This document shows, piece by piece, positions 45,782-57,312 of a DNA stretch of 64,000 bases; positions within the stretch are counted from its first letter, which is position 1, and every line of letters begins with the position of its first letter. The notes below the pieces were generated by a model, which was given only the letters and a program-made list of their open reading frames with translations, was not told the DNA's origin and did no database searches. The stretch comes from Brassica napus. Its lineage: Eukaryota > Streptophyta > Magnoliopsida > Brassicales > Brassicaceae. The stretch spans positions 40,240,208 to 40,304,207 of the forward strand of contig NC_063452.1 in NCBI RefSeq assembly GCF_020379485.1, written 5' to 3'. A program made the translations under genes and the position numbers.

Positions 45782-47245
45782 TCATCACGTTGGAGCTTGC
45801 GGGCTCCATCTTCTCGAAGATTCTCGTCCACACCGGAAGCGCCGTCAACGTCGTTTCACAAAAGTCACTACGATCGATTAATCAACCGACCCCAGTAATT
45901 GATCACGAAACGACTCCCCTCAATAGTTTCGAAGGGAAGTCGGTCTGATCACTCGGGATCGTGCCACTGATCGCTAGAACTCACGACGTCGAACTGGAGA
46001 CCCGGTTCACCGTAGTTGATCATTTCATGCCCTTTGACGTCATCGTAGGACGTCCCTGGCTACACCAGATGAGGGAGGTCCCTGCGGTTTACCATCAATG
46101 CTTGAAGTTTTTATCACCGACCGGCGAAAAAACCATACGCGGGAGCCAGAAAAAATCCCGAGCCTGCAATATGACCGGATTTCATAGGATGCCCCCACGA
46201 GGAGAGAACGTCTCACTCGTCCGTGATATCACGGTAAAAGACCCCGCCAAAGATCTATCGAGCATCATCGCTCGAGTCGAAAGCTCCCCAGAAAAAGGCG
46301 TCAACATCGGAAACGATCTCCCTCCTGAAGTCAGGCACGACCTTTTGTCTTTCCTCAAGCAAAATATCAAAACATTTGCATGGTCCAAAGCAGACATGCC
46401 CGAAATCGACATGAGTATCACCTCCCACGACCTAACCGTCGACCATACGTTTAAGCCTGTCAAACAGAAACGAAGAAAACTAGGAACCGAACGAGCCAAG
46501 GCTGTAAACGACGAAGTAGACAAGCTCCTAAAACTCCGTTCCATTCGCGAAGTCCAATACCCTGACTGGCTCGCATACCCAGTCGTAGTAAGAAAGAAAA
46601 ATGGAAAATGGAGAGTGTGCATCGATTTCACCGATCTAAACAAAGCATTCCCAAAAGATAGCTTCCCATTACCACACATCGACCGGCTGGTAGAAGCCAC
46701 AGCTGGACACGAACTACTTTCCTTCATGGATGCATTTTCCGGCTATAATCGGATCCTCATGAACCCCGACGACCAAGAAAAAACAAGCTTCATCACCGAG
46801 CGGGGCACCTACTGCTACAAAGTGATGCCATTCGGATTAAAGAATGCTGGAGCTACTTACCAAAGACTAGTAAATAAGATGTTCTCCACGCAACTCAGAA
46901 GAACGATGGAAGTTTACATAGATGACATGCTAGTAAAGTCATCAAGAGCCAGCGACCACGTTCTACAGCTCCAAGAGTGCTTTAACATTCTCAACAAGTT
47001 CGGAATGAAACTGAACCCTACAAAATGCACTTTCGGAGTAGCCTCCGGAGAGTTCCTCGGATACCTCGTGACTGAAAGGGGAATCAAAGCCAACCCGAAA
47101 CAGATCACGGCGCTCATCGATACCCTACCTCCGAGGTCGATCCGAGAGGTACAGCGCCTCACCGGCAAAATAGCTGCATTAAACCGTTTCATTTTCAGGT
47201 TAACCGACAGATGCCTTCCTTTCTACAAGCTATTGAAAGGAATAA
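45735..47245 (+). pseudogene. Gypsy protease and reverse transcriptase
   Basis: The protease (from about 45760) reads DDALVITLELAGS, then ILVHTGSAVNV, where retroviral-type aspartic proteases need DTG or DSG: the catalytic Asp is His (codon at about 45829). A TGA interrupts at 45946. The open frame 45961-47283 then carries the C-terminal protease block (FDVIVGRPWLHQM), linker motifs (HDLLSFLKQNIKTFAWS) and a full RT: YPVVVRKKNGKWRVCIDFTD, LLSFMDAFSGYNRI (first catalytic Asp), MPFGLKNAGATYQRL, VYIDDMLVKS (catalytic DD at about 46918-46926) and FLGYLVTERGI. RT residues look intact. A frameshift near 47240 separates it from RNase H. Confidence 0.9.
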
Positions 47246-48310
47246 GAAGTTCGAATGGAACACCGAATGTGACTCTGCCCTAAAAGAACTTAAGGCATAT
47301 ATCAGTGAGCCGCCCATACTATCAAGACCGATCATAGGAGAGACCCTCTTTTTATACGTCGCAACTTCCGAACACGTAGTAAGCAGAGGGCTAATCCGCG
47401 AAGAAAGCGGAGAACAAAGACCGATATACTATGTAAGTAGATCAATGGTCGACGCTGAAACCAGGTACCCCGTAATGCAAAAACTACCACTAGCAGTGGT
47501 AACCGCGGCTCGAAAATTAAGACCCTACTTCCACTCGCATTCGATCACAATCATGAAATTGCAACCCCTACGGACAGTACTCCACAGTCCAAGCCAATCT
47601 GGAAGATTGGCAAAGTGGGCAATCGAGCTCAGCAAATACGACATCGAGTACAAACCACGAATGAGCTCGAAAGCACATGTACTAGATGATTTCGTCATCG
47701 AACTCGTTCCGAAGGAGGATAACGCGAGATCGAATACCCAAACATGGAAATTACACGTCGATGGAACCTCGTTGAGACAAGGGTCCGAGATCTGAATACA
47801 ACTTGAATCCCCGATATGAGAAATGATCGAGAAATCATTTCGCCTGGGATTCAGCGCATCAAACAACGAAGCCGAATACAAATCCCTGATCGCCTGTTTA
47901 CGACTCGTACGAAGCATCGGCACCCAGGAAATTAGCACCTTCAGCGACTCGCAGTTAGTCACGAGCCAATTCCACGGAGAATATGAAGCAAAAAATGAAA
48001 GAATGGAAGCATATCTTGCAATTCTACGAGAGATCGCTCAGCAGTTCAACAAATTCGAACTCACGAAAATCCCAAGAGGAGATAACACGCCGCCGACGCT
48101 CTAGCCGTGCTAGCTTCGACTTCCAACCCGAAAATAAGGAGAGTAATACTAGTAGAAGGAATAGAGAAGCCCAACATAGATCTTCCATGCAAAGCAATCG
48201 ACCTTCAAGAAGATAATCCTCCTCGCATCGGCGCAATCATGACACGAAGCAAAGCCCAGAGAGCAAACAAGAATCTCGACGACAAAACCAACTGTGAGCT
48301 CGACGAGTGA
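47211..48310 (+). pseudogene. Gypsy RNase H segments
   Basis: Frame 47211-47795 holds the tether/first RNase H-like region (CDSALKELKAYISEPPILSR, LFLYVATSEHVVSRGLIREE, QRPIYYVSRSMVDAETRYP, LRPYFHSHSI). It then starts a second RNase H domain (KLHVDGTSLRQGSEI) before a stop at 47793. That domain continues at 47823-48104 with SNNEAEYKSLIACLRL, TFSDSQLVTSQFHGEY and KFELTKIPRGDN, so its acidic residues (D in HVDG, E in NEAEY, D in FSDSQ) are visible across the break. A third piece (48107-48310: ASTSNPKIRRVILVE) is the linker towards integrase. Having two RNase H-like domains fits the Tat lineage. Confidence 0.85.
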
Positions 48311-48739
48311 CCATCCCCTAACGAGCCACCCATCAGGACTAGGAGGACCGCGACCTCAGCAACTATCCCTGAAGAGGCCGTTCATGAAACTAACAGCGAA
48401 GCGCACAAAGCTTTCCAAAAAGGACTTGAGGCCAGACCAGACTAGAGAGTCCCAATATTTAACTACATAAAAGATGGCGAGCTCCTCAGAGAGAGATGGG
48501 AAGCCTGAAAAATAAAAGCCCGAAGTTCGCGTTATTGTATTATGGAATAAAAACTATACAAACGTAGCTTGAATGAGCCCTATTTTCTAAGTGTATCGCC
48601 CAAAGACGCGTTCACAATCTTGAAACAGACCCATGGAGGGTCGTGTGGGAGCCACTCCGGTGGACGATCTTTAGCAATTAGGTTAAAAAAAACTTGGCTA
48701 TTTCTGGCCAACGATCGCCGATGACAGCGAGCAGTTAGC
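48310..48739 (+). other. Degenerate linker between gypsy RNase H and integrase
   Basis: About 430 bp with no continuous frame. Short traces (DECP-like stops, EAHKAFQKGLEARPD) suggest the pre-integrase linker. The HHCC zinc-binding part of integrase seems deleted, because only its end (KCDKCQRHAP) is found from 48745. Confidence 0.45.
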
Positions 48740-49689
48740 ACTAAAATGCGACAAATGCCAAAGACACGCACCGATGATACATCAACCGACACAAAAATTA
48801 TCTACGATATCATCGCCATACCCTTTCATGAAATGGTCCATGGATATAGTAGGTCCGCTGATATCATCGGGACTGGCCCAGTTACGATTCCTTTTGTTAT
48901 TAACAGATTATTTCACCAAGTGGATCGAAGCCGAGGTATACCACAAAATAACTTCTGCGACGGTAACGAGCTTCATTTGGAAAAACATTATATGTCGACA
49001 TGGTTTACCGTACGAGATAGTAACCGACAACGGACCGCAATTCATCTTGAAAATAATCAACGAATTCTGCAAAAAGTGAAAATCAAGATTAAGGCCGCAA
49101 GCCCTCGATATCCAAAATGCAACGGTCATGCCGAAGCCACAAATAAAACCATAATGAACAACCTCAAGAAAAGACTCGACCTCAAGAAAGAGAGGTGGGG
49201 CGAAGAACTGTACGGTGTCCTCTGGGCCTACCGGACAACTCCTCACACAGCAACCCAAGAAACCCCATTCTCACTATCTTACGGAATTGAGGTCGTAATC
49301 CCAGGCGAAATCGAGGCCCCAAGCCAACGACGCAGAATATGTCCAGAAGACATTGAGCTCAACGAAGAATTACTGATCGGTCAACTAGATATATCGAAGA
49401 ACGACGAGAAAAAGCGGCAGTACGTGTACAAAATTACCAACAAGCCGCGGGACGTTACTACGACTCCAATGTTAGAAACCACAACTTTTCCATAGGCGAC
49501 CTAGTCCTTCGAAAAGTGTTCGACAGATCAAAGGAACCAGGAGCAGGAAAACGGGGAACGAGATGGGAAGTCCCATACAAAGTAACCAAAGAAATCCGAA
49601 CCGGAGTCTACGAGCTAGAAAAATGCAAAACTGGCCTCCTCGAAATGAGACCTTGGAACGCTTACAACTTAAAAAAGTACTACAAATAG
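48740..49689 (+). pseudogene. Gypsy integrase
   Basis: Catalytic core in two frames: KCDKCQRHAPMIHQPTQ, PFMKWSMDIVGPL (first Asp), LLTDYFTKWIEAE, FIWKNIICRHGLPYEIVTDN (second Asp), ending at TGA 49077. The next frame continues KIKIKAASPRYPKCNGHAEA with the Glu of HAEAT, then LWAYRTTPHTATQETPFSLS and YGIEVVIPGEI. After a further shift the C-terminal part is GDLVLRKVFDRS, GTRWEVPYKVTKEIRTGVYE and ending YYK near 49689. D, D and E are all visible, but at least two frame breaks prevent a full protein. It would join element cDNA to host DNA. Confidence 0.85.
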
Positions 49690-49764
49690 TACAAACCCAA
49701 ACCTCGACCAAGTCTATCAAGCTCCGAGCTGGGGTGCTACCGATCCACAGCTCAGTAAAAATGA

Positions 49765-49840
49765 AACAGAACTACGAATAGGCTTGATCCCTCGAAGAGA
49801 GTACGTGGGCAGCTCGACACCGAGCGCAGCCCAAACAACC
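49765..49840 (+). other. Post-pol conserved motif of gypsy element
   Basis: AGAACTACGAATAGGCTTGA followed by TCCCTCGAAGAGAGTACGTG and GGCAGC, about 80 bp after integrase. A close match at 17480-17545 lies in the LARD element. Its role is unknown. Confidence 0.65.
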
Positions 49841-50290
49841 AAACAAATTTTGTCACTTTCCTTCTATCACTTAGAAGACTTGAACTACTAGCATAACTGA
49901 TATCTTGCATATTTACATTGTTTTATCCATTCACCCATGTGCATTTCGATCATATAGACTAGGATTTAGCCATGTTTAGGTTGCATTTTGCATACATGAG
50001 TCTTTATCAGGTATTGGAGTACCACATGGATATCCCTCAGAACTGGTTCGACAATCACTATACTACAACATTTGTCTTAGGAGCCTTGAAAACTCCTAAC
50101 ATCAATAACCCACCTGATCGATTGTGCCATCAGGCCGTATCAAGGCCCACAAAATAGATTCCTGATCAGTCTCTGTTCTACACCTTCTAAAGGTTAAAAC
50201 AAACAAGCTCAATGAAGCTAAAGTTGAACAAAGCATTCGATTAGAAAGGTATTAACCCGATAATCCATTTTGAAGACATATATTTGTTTC
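49841..50290. other. Spacer between gypsy pol and antisense gene
   Basis: About 450 bp without a recognisable frame, ending at the 3' side of the antisense gene. Confidence 0.5.
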
Positions 50291-50367
50291 TTCAACAAAC
50301 CAAAAGAAAATTAAAAACATAACAAACTACAAACTCCAAAGCAAGCGGATGAATTCTCGCATCAATC

Positions 50368-52490
50368 TTAATCGACCGAATCACCAGAAATCTCAGGAAG
50401 TTCGAGGTGACTAAGGGAAGGATCCGACACCGAAGCAAGACCATAATCAACATCGGGTGAGATCTCCTGGTCTCTAAGACGCTCCAACTCCTCTTCGAGC
50501 TCGAAACCACCTTCGTTGTACTCGGTCAAAGCCTCAATACGAGCTCGGACCTCCTGCAAACGAATATCCGCAGCCGTCTACTTCTTCTTTTTCCGTAGCT
50601 TATCTTTCACCACGGCCAGAACCGCATCATATTCTCGAGCAAGAGAACGACGAGCAAGATTGCGTTCCTTGCGAGCTGCCGCGTCACGACCTTCGATCTC
50701 CCGCCTATGCTTCTCTTTCATCGAGTCGAGGTCATTCTGAACAGCGATCTTCTCTGTCTCAGCAGCAGCCAACTTCCCCTTCAATCCCTCAATCTCGACT
50801 TCACACTGCTGCTCCATCACTCGAACGGCCTCCAACTCACCTCAAAGTTGCTGAATCGTGAGAAGACGACTCCCGACCTCCTCTTTGCTGGGAAAATCAG
50901 CCAACCGCCTCTCCATCAAAGCGCCATATTCATTGCTCGCCTCTGTAGCCTAAGCAAAAGAAATAATAAAGTTCAGGCAACCATCATTTTATCCAATGGA
51001 ACGTCAGAAGCAATCGCGGGATAGATTACCTTAGCGTTCGCGACCGCCATCCGAACATAAGCGTCACGTTCTCGCATGTCCCCCAAAGAAGGAAGCTTGC
51101 ATCCCTTCTCTCTATATCTTACGCCAGATCAAAGCGAGACGCTCGGGATTCTCGAGGATCGGTACCTCGTTATCGTACGAAAATCTCCACGAAGAGATCT
51201 CATGCACGTCCGGAAGATGAGCGCTCGGGTCAACCTGAGAAGTACCTTCACCGGAAGTCCGCAACAGCGGAGGAAGCCCTGAGCTCGGCGAATTCGAACT
51301 CACAGAATTGATTTCCTCTAGAGCTCGACGTCGATGTCGGTGAGTCGATGATTCGACGTCGTCGTCAAGAGCTCGATCACCAACAGAAATGGCTGAAGTA
51401 TTCGGCACCCTTCGGGTCCCACCCACAGGAACAGCCATCGACACCGGCCTAGCAATAAGACCAGGAGACTGAGCCTGCGACCTCGATCTAAGAGTCGGTC
51501 CGCGCCGAGCTTTCTGAGCTCGTTCCAACGACCCGACTCCAGAGGACTCGTCAGGACGATCCGGTAACGCCTCCTTCTCCCTCGCCCCTGAACGAAACAG
51601 ATTTGGGGAATTGAGGAACACGCAAACAATCTATCTCTGATCTTTTCGAAAAATGAAAGAGAAGAAAAATCAGCTTGCTTTTGTTACGACGACCCTTACC
51701 CTGTCGAACAGGTGCCGCCATACCAATAGGGGTAGCACGGTTTTCACCCGGTGGAAGAGCGTAAACAGTTCTAATTCGATCCACAGTAAATGCGAGCCAT
51801 CGAAGACTACCTCGCCGCAGAGTGGCAATTAGTCCACTAAGCTCGGGAGTCATAGGGGCAGGACCAAAGGGCTCTACAAATAAATGGAGAAATGTTGAGA
51901 ACACCAAAAAGAGATCGAAGAGCAGAATCCACTTCGAAAAAGAAAAACTTACCAATCTCGTTGGATCACTCCCTAGGGATCCTTCCGAAATCGAAGTCGC
52001 CGACCGACGCCGGGTTGATCTTGAAAGTGAAAAACTTCTCCCTCCACCGGTCATCCCTGTTAGGGATACCGCCTATGATAGAACGGCCGGGTCGAGGGGC
52101 GAGAATCATTGTGCCGCGGAAGCCACTATTTCGCTTAATAGCAAACAGTTGCTTTAACTCCCCAAGGCCAAACTCGAGACCTTCCTCCAGAGCTCGGACC
52201 CACAAAGCCAAGAAGTAACGGAAGAAATTAGGCGCCATCTAGGCAAAAGCCATCCCAAGCTCCGCAAGCGCCTCAAGAAGAAAACGAGGAAGAGGAAATG
52301 ACAAGCTTACGCCTTCAAAATGCGACATGTAGGCCCCACAGTACCTTGGCCTCACAGTCTCCAGAGTTTCATCATCGTCAGGAAGTTCGATCTCGACGGC
52401 ATAGTCGACTCCCCAGAGTTCGTAGATGGCCTCGATATGTTTCACATAGAGGATCGTCGGGAGATGAGGACCAAATTTTTCAGGCGCCAT
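50368..52490 (-). pseudogene. Antisense extra ORF of gypsy element (putative gypsy-type transposon / Transposase_28-like)
   Basis: Minus-strand gene between integrase and the 3' LTR. It starts MAPEKFGPHLPTILYVKHIE at 52490, then a conserved globular region (YCGAYMSHFEGVSLSFPLPR, MAPNFFRYFLALWVRALEEG, AIKRNSGFRGTMILAPRPGR, WREKFFTFKI). Introns are indicated at about 51955-51872 and 51703-51600 by GTAAG and AG signals. The next exon is basic and Ser-rich (51598-51112). The C-terminal part (51020-50370) is a long Glu/Lys/Arg coiled coil (VEIEGLKGKLAAAETEKIAV, KEKHRREIEGRDAAARKERN) with an acidic tail. Breaks: TAG at 52239, TGA at 51966, a frameshift near 51112 and a stop near 50578. Antisense extra ORFs of this kind are known in Tat-lineage gypsy elements; their job is unknown. 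Confidence 0.75.
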
Positions 52491-52777
52491 AGATTCGAAA
52501 CAGGAAAAAATACCAAGAGGAAGACAATGAGAGAAAGCAGAATCGTTGTGTTGAAGAAGACGATATATTCGGTAAAGTATAATATATATACACAAAAGAA
52601 AAAAACGGTTCCCGAAGCGTTTAAAATTAACCGGCCACGAACTATCGATCTCAACCACACGATTTGAAAAATGGCCACCAAGTCAAATCAAGCCGATGCG
52701 CGTGACATCCCACTTCCCGAGAATCGCGACGACGTCGGGTTATGTCAGTTCTCACCCTTTCGGTTTCCCCATAAACC

Positions 52778-52796
52778 AAAAGGGCTGGGGGACAAA
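52778..52796 (+). promoter_or_regulatory. Polypurine tract of gypsy element
   Basis: AAAAGGGCTGGGGGACAAA just before the 3' LTR. Shares GGGCTGGGGG with the LARD element. Confidence 0.8.
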
Positions 52797-53251
52797 TGTT
52801 GGACCCAATATTGGTAAACTAAGCAATTGGGCCCGAATGGCTTGGCCCACGCAACCACGAGAGGAGCCCAACTTCGACGAAGCAGGAAGAAGACCGATCC
52901 AAGGAAACGGAGATCGCGGAATGGTTGTGAGCGTCACGGGAGCAGCCCGTTATAAGAAGAGATCGACGCATAAGGGAAAGGGCACGTTGAAAACCCTAGA
53001 GAGAGCTACACCCATACTTCGACCTTGTTTTCATTCATCTTTAGATCTTTTCTCTTAATGATCTCGTTGTTACGCTCGATCTTGTTTTACTCATTGTATT
53101 TGATCTTATTCATCAATAAAAGTCCATTTTTGCCTACCGGAAACTGATTACATCGTTGTGTTCTAAAGATATCGTTGCCCACATCGTTTACCTTCCCTAG
53201 ATTGAACTCCCGATCACTATCAAATTCTTAGTGTAGATTTTAGGATCTACA
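52797..53251 (+). repeat. 3' LTR of gypsy element
   Basis: 455 bp, TGTTGGACCC...GATCTACA, followed by CCGTC and the continuing RPA-like exon (RFGEDHFRFHSY). Confidence 0.9.
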
Positions 53252-54212
53252 CCGTCCGTTTTGGCGAAGACCATTTCCGGTTCCATTCATATGAGGATTT
53301 TGAAACTAACTGTAATCTCAAAGGTGACCTTTACGGTAAGCTCTCTAATATTCCAAAGCATCTTTGAGTTACATTATTTTATGATTGGATGTAGTTTCTA
53401 GCCTTTGTTCCTGCTTAGATACAGTAATCATTCTCTGAAGTAAAGCTTCTATGAATGAAATTCGGTTGGTAACATAAAGTAGCACAACTTGTTGACATTC
53501 GCCCTTGATTTTTTTTATCATCAAAGCCTAGCTTACTGTAAATGGGATTTTTTGTCTGCCTTAAGTGAATGTGGGTTTCAATCTCATGTGTTGATAAAAT
53601 ATTAGAAATTTTATATTGGAGCCATCCTTATATTCTTCATGAACAATGTAATAGATGTTGTTGGCCACATAAAGCTGGTCAATGGACAGACTCTCACTGA
53701 GCATCTCATCCTTGACGAAGTGGAGATAGCAACTACGCGGCGTCTTTTGGTTCATGTGCAATCACATGAGTACATGTTTTCTTATTTATTAGTCACCACC
53801 TCTCTGTATTTCTCTTAACCCGCCAGTGTCTTTATTTTGCAGCGAACCTGTGGTGAAGCTCTACCTTTGGGACCAAACTGGAACAGAATTCTGCAAGAAA
53901 TTCAAATCCTATGAAAAGACTCCCACCGTGCTATTGGTCACCACTGCTAACACGAAACATCTAGGAGGTTACCATTTCTCTCTTTAGTATAACTTATTCA
54001 TTGTTATATATCTTCACTTAGTGTTATTTTTAATGGGTTTTCCATAATACAACATGCACCCTAGCCCTCACCTCTATATCCTCCTCACGGGTTTTTATGG
54101 ACTATGATATCCAACCTACCATAGATTACTTCTCCTGGTAAGTATTTATGTATTTAACATTTAAACTTTGACAATTTCAAGTGATATGTAACCCCATAGC
54201 AGTGACTGACTG

Positions 54213-54370
54213 AATTAATGGTTTATACTTTGTCTCAGGTTGGGCTCTAACCCAGAGATTGCTAAGCAGGTTAATGCAGAGGAGGTCATTAAATTAATGG
54301 TTTATACTTTGTCTCAGGTTGGGCTCTAACCCAGAGATTGCTAAGCAGGTTAATGCAGAGGTGGTCACTA
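54213..54370 (+). repeat. 79-bp tandem duplication across an intron-exon junction
   Basis: Two copies (starting 54213 and 54292) of AATTAATGGTTTATACTTTG...GTTAATGCAGAGG, each including an intron end (TTTGTCTCAG) and an exon start (GTTGGGCTCTAACCCAGAGA). They differ at very few positions. Confidence 0.9.
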
Positions 54371-54965
54371 AACCTGAGACACTGACTATAGGGAAATATT
54401 CTCCTACATCAAGCAGGAATCTGCAGAGGTACAACTAAAGCTATATGTTTCTTACTCATAATGAAAGGCATAGCTATTTAGATCACTTGCTTATACACAG
54501 TCGCATGATGCCTTTTTTAGTGCACGGTTACGATTAATGATGTTGTGCACAGCTCTGCTTGGTATTTTATTGCCTGCAGTGGGTGAAACACTAAGGCTAC
54601 CAAAGGCCCTACTTCGCTGATGTGTACAAAATGAGGGAGGGTTAACATAGCTGGTGTTGCACAGTATGAACTCTCGCCTCAATATTTAGTTACGCTTTTC
54701 ATGCTATTGGCTTCTCATTTTTTCATAACGGGTACCGTGCAAAGATCTCTGTTTATGACAATAGTGACCAGGCTGTTTTTGTCCTACTTGGTGATGCTGG
54801 TCGTGAGTTGAATGGAAAGTATAAATCAAAATTAGTTAGCAGCTACTTTCAAGTAACTTAGCATCAGGTTATACATCTACCTCAAATTATTTAATCTTAC
54901 ACTGTTGTACTTGAATGTTAGGCCAATCAAAACCAAGGAGTTAACCATGAGGTGCTTGTCCCGGC

Positions 54966-55678
54966 TGTTGGAATTCATACCGGTTTATAACGATTTATAA
55001 ATCAACCTGTGAATTTAGTTTGCCTAGATCTCATGAAAATACTGAAATAAATCTAGATCTTAGGGTTTCAAATATACCTGGAAGTTTTGCAGTGGAATGA
55101 TGAATAAACCAAATCGAGATTTCTAGCACTCCAAACGTCGTGCTTCTACAGGTATCCACACACACACAAACTGGATCGATACGGGATGCTAGTACCGTTG
55201 AGACTTCTATCAAGAACTCACGAGCACTTCGTCTATATAATTAAGTTGCGGCTGAGGGAAAACCCTGCACATATCATAATATGTGTTTGGTATATATACA
55301 CGTAACCTAAATCAATTAGGTTTGCTTATGGGCTCAGCCCATACTTAACTTTAACTTTGCTCTTTTAATAATAATGACCATCATTATTATTTCAAAGTAA
55401 CGTGACCCTCTTTTATACTCACATCACGTATGTGAATATATATACATATATTATATCATATATAATATTTAGTATGAACCTAATATATATTAATGATCCA
55501 GTTTGCTTAGGTGTGTGACCCTGTAGGATCATATAATATTAGTAATGAATTCTCAATTCATAGACTATAAGCAGTTTTTAGCAAAACATTATAATCACCT
55601 AATATTATATGACGGTCGAATCTCGACGTTACGACTTTAACTAGAGTAAGTACAACAGATTTCAGGACATTCCCAACA
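54966..55678 (-). repeat. 3' LTR of minus-strand Copia element
   Basis: 713 bp, similar throughout to 60882-61579 apart from small indels (for example an extra TTTAACT near 55352 and GAATCTCGACGTT near 55618). Confidence 0.9.
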
Positions 55679-56493
55679 ATCTCCCACTTGTACTGGAATC
55701 ATCTATTCCCATAATCCATTTGTCTCTATATCTCGATCTTAGCATAAGGCAATAACTAGTGTCATCCTTATTAAGCTAAATCATTTTTATCAAACTCTGA
55801 TTTATACAGATAAAACAAACGACTGGTATTCACCTCGTTTGAACACGGCCATGCATTTTTCAGTATCAAATCTTCGATAGGCCCAAAGATATTTATCTCC
55901 AGTTATATGGGAGGGACAAATCCCATCTTGTTCCATCCATGTTCCTTACAAACTTCATAGAACACCTAATCAATGCCTTTATAATCACCACGTTTGACAA
56001 GGTCAAAGTGAACTAATCCACGAGTAAAGAATCATGATGAACTCAGGTTTAAGGACTATACTCTATAGTCATAATGAGAAACTCTTATGACACTCATGTA
56101 ACAATCTTGTAGAGTTCTCACAGCGGGCCAGTCCGATCATGTGTTCTCTAACACATATCCATGTGATTGACTTCAATACCACATATTGAATGACTCCATG
56201 AAACTTAGTCATCAATCACCTCACATACTAATCATACTCGGTTGTTAATGTCCCAAGTTAACAACCTTGACTAGAGACCTCAATAATTTATAACATCTCT
56301 CACATATAGGGTTTCATGATCAAGTCACGTACTTGATGGCCTATAAGAATGATATAAATCATTTTGAGACTTTTATTTAATTATCCAATAATAAAATAAA
56401 TCTGAAACAATTTCTTTAATTTTAAAACATAACCAAATGTATGTAAACCTGAACATCATATCATAAAAGAAAAATCTCCCACTAGAATCAAGA

Positions 56494-57291
56494 TCACATC
56501 TTAAGAAACTTTATGCCTATAGCAGTAGTATGACTCTCATGCTTAGGTCGTCGAAGAGGTTTAGTCAATGGATCAGCAACATTTGCATCCGTTGAGACTC
56601 TGCTAATCTTCACATCTCCTCTATCGACGATATCACGAATGAGATGATATCTCCTTTGAATGTGTTTGGATTTTTGGTGGGATCTAGGTTCCTTCGCTTG
56701 TGTGATGGCTCCAATGTTGTCACAATAGAGATCCACTGGGTTAGAAATACTCGGAACCACACCCAGTTCAGCAATGAACTTCCGAATCCAAACAGCTTAC
56801 ATTGTTGCTTCAGAAGCAGCGATGTATCCAGCTTCAGTTGTTGAGTCTGCTACGGTGCTTTGGTTGGAACTCTTCCAACTCACTGCTCCTCCATTAAGAC
56901 AAAAGATGAAACCAGATTGTGATCGGAAATCATCTTTGTCCGTCTGAAAGCTGGCATCAGTGTAACCACTCACAACAAGTTCATCACTTCCTCCATATAC
57001 CAAGAACTTATCCTTAGTATTTCTCAAACACTTGAGGATAGTCTTGACTGCTGTCCATTGACTTTCACCTGGATCAGATTGGTATCGACTCGTCATGCTC
57101 AAAGCACATGCAACATCTGGACAAGTACAAAGCATGGCATACATGATAGATCCTAGAGCAGAAGCATATGGGATTCTACTCATGCGCTCTCGCTCATCAT
57201 GTGTCGACGGACAATGAGTCTTACTGAAAGTTATGCCATGGGACATCGGCAAGATGCCTTTCTTGGAATCATGCATCTTGAATCTATGCAA
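56494..57291 (-). pseudogene. Copia RNase H segment
   Basis: Frame 57291-56797: MHRFKMHDSKKGILPMSHGI, then RIPYASALGSIMYAMLCTCP, DVACALSMTSRYQSDPGESQ, VVSGYTDASFQTDKDDFRSQ (RNase H acidic residue in YTDASF), SGFIFCLNGGAVSWKSSNQS and STTEAGYIAASEA (Glu). After a frame break it ends at 56760-56494 with VDLYCDNIGAITQAKEPRSH, then HLIRDIV and VADPLTKPL. The catalytic D, E and D positions can be seen. It is the usual C-terminal end of Copia pol. The one break plus upstream stops make it non-functional. Confidence 0.9.
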
Positions 57292-57312
57292 AACCTTATC
57301 GATATAAGTATC

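Larger units (their letters stand above)
44966..53251 (+). mobile_element. Ty3/gypsy retrotransposon (Tat-like) in RPA-like gene
   Basis: LTRs 44966-45418 and 52797-53251, starting TGTTGGACCCAATATT and ending GATCTACA (ACG in the 5' copy). Flanks CAGTC (44961-44965) and CCGTC (53252-53256) are a 5-bp duplication with one difference, and the host exon resumes exactly after it. Primer binding site at 45423, polypurine tract at 52778-52796. Order: a gag stub, protease, RT, RNase H, integrase, then an antisense gene before the 3' LTR. Most of gag is deleted and pol is broken in several places. Confidence 0.9.

Noticed and set aside
45419..49689. Intact autonomous gypsy element
   Set aside because: Gag is mostly missing, the protease lacks its Asp, and there are stops or frameshifts near 45946, 47240, 47793, 49077 and 49490.
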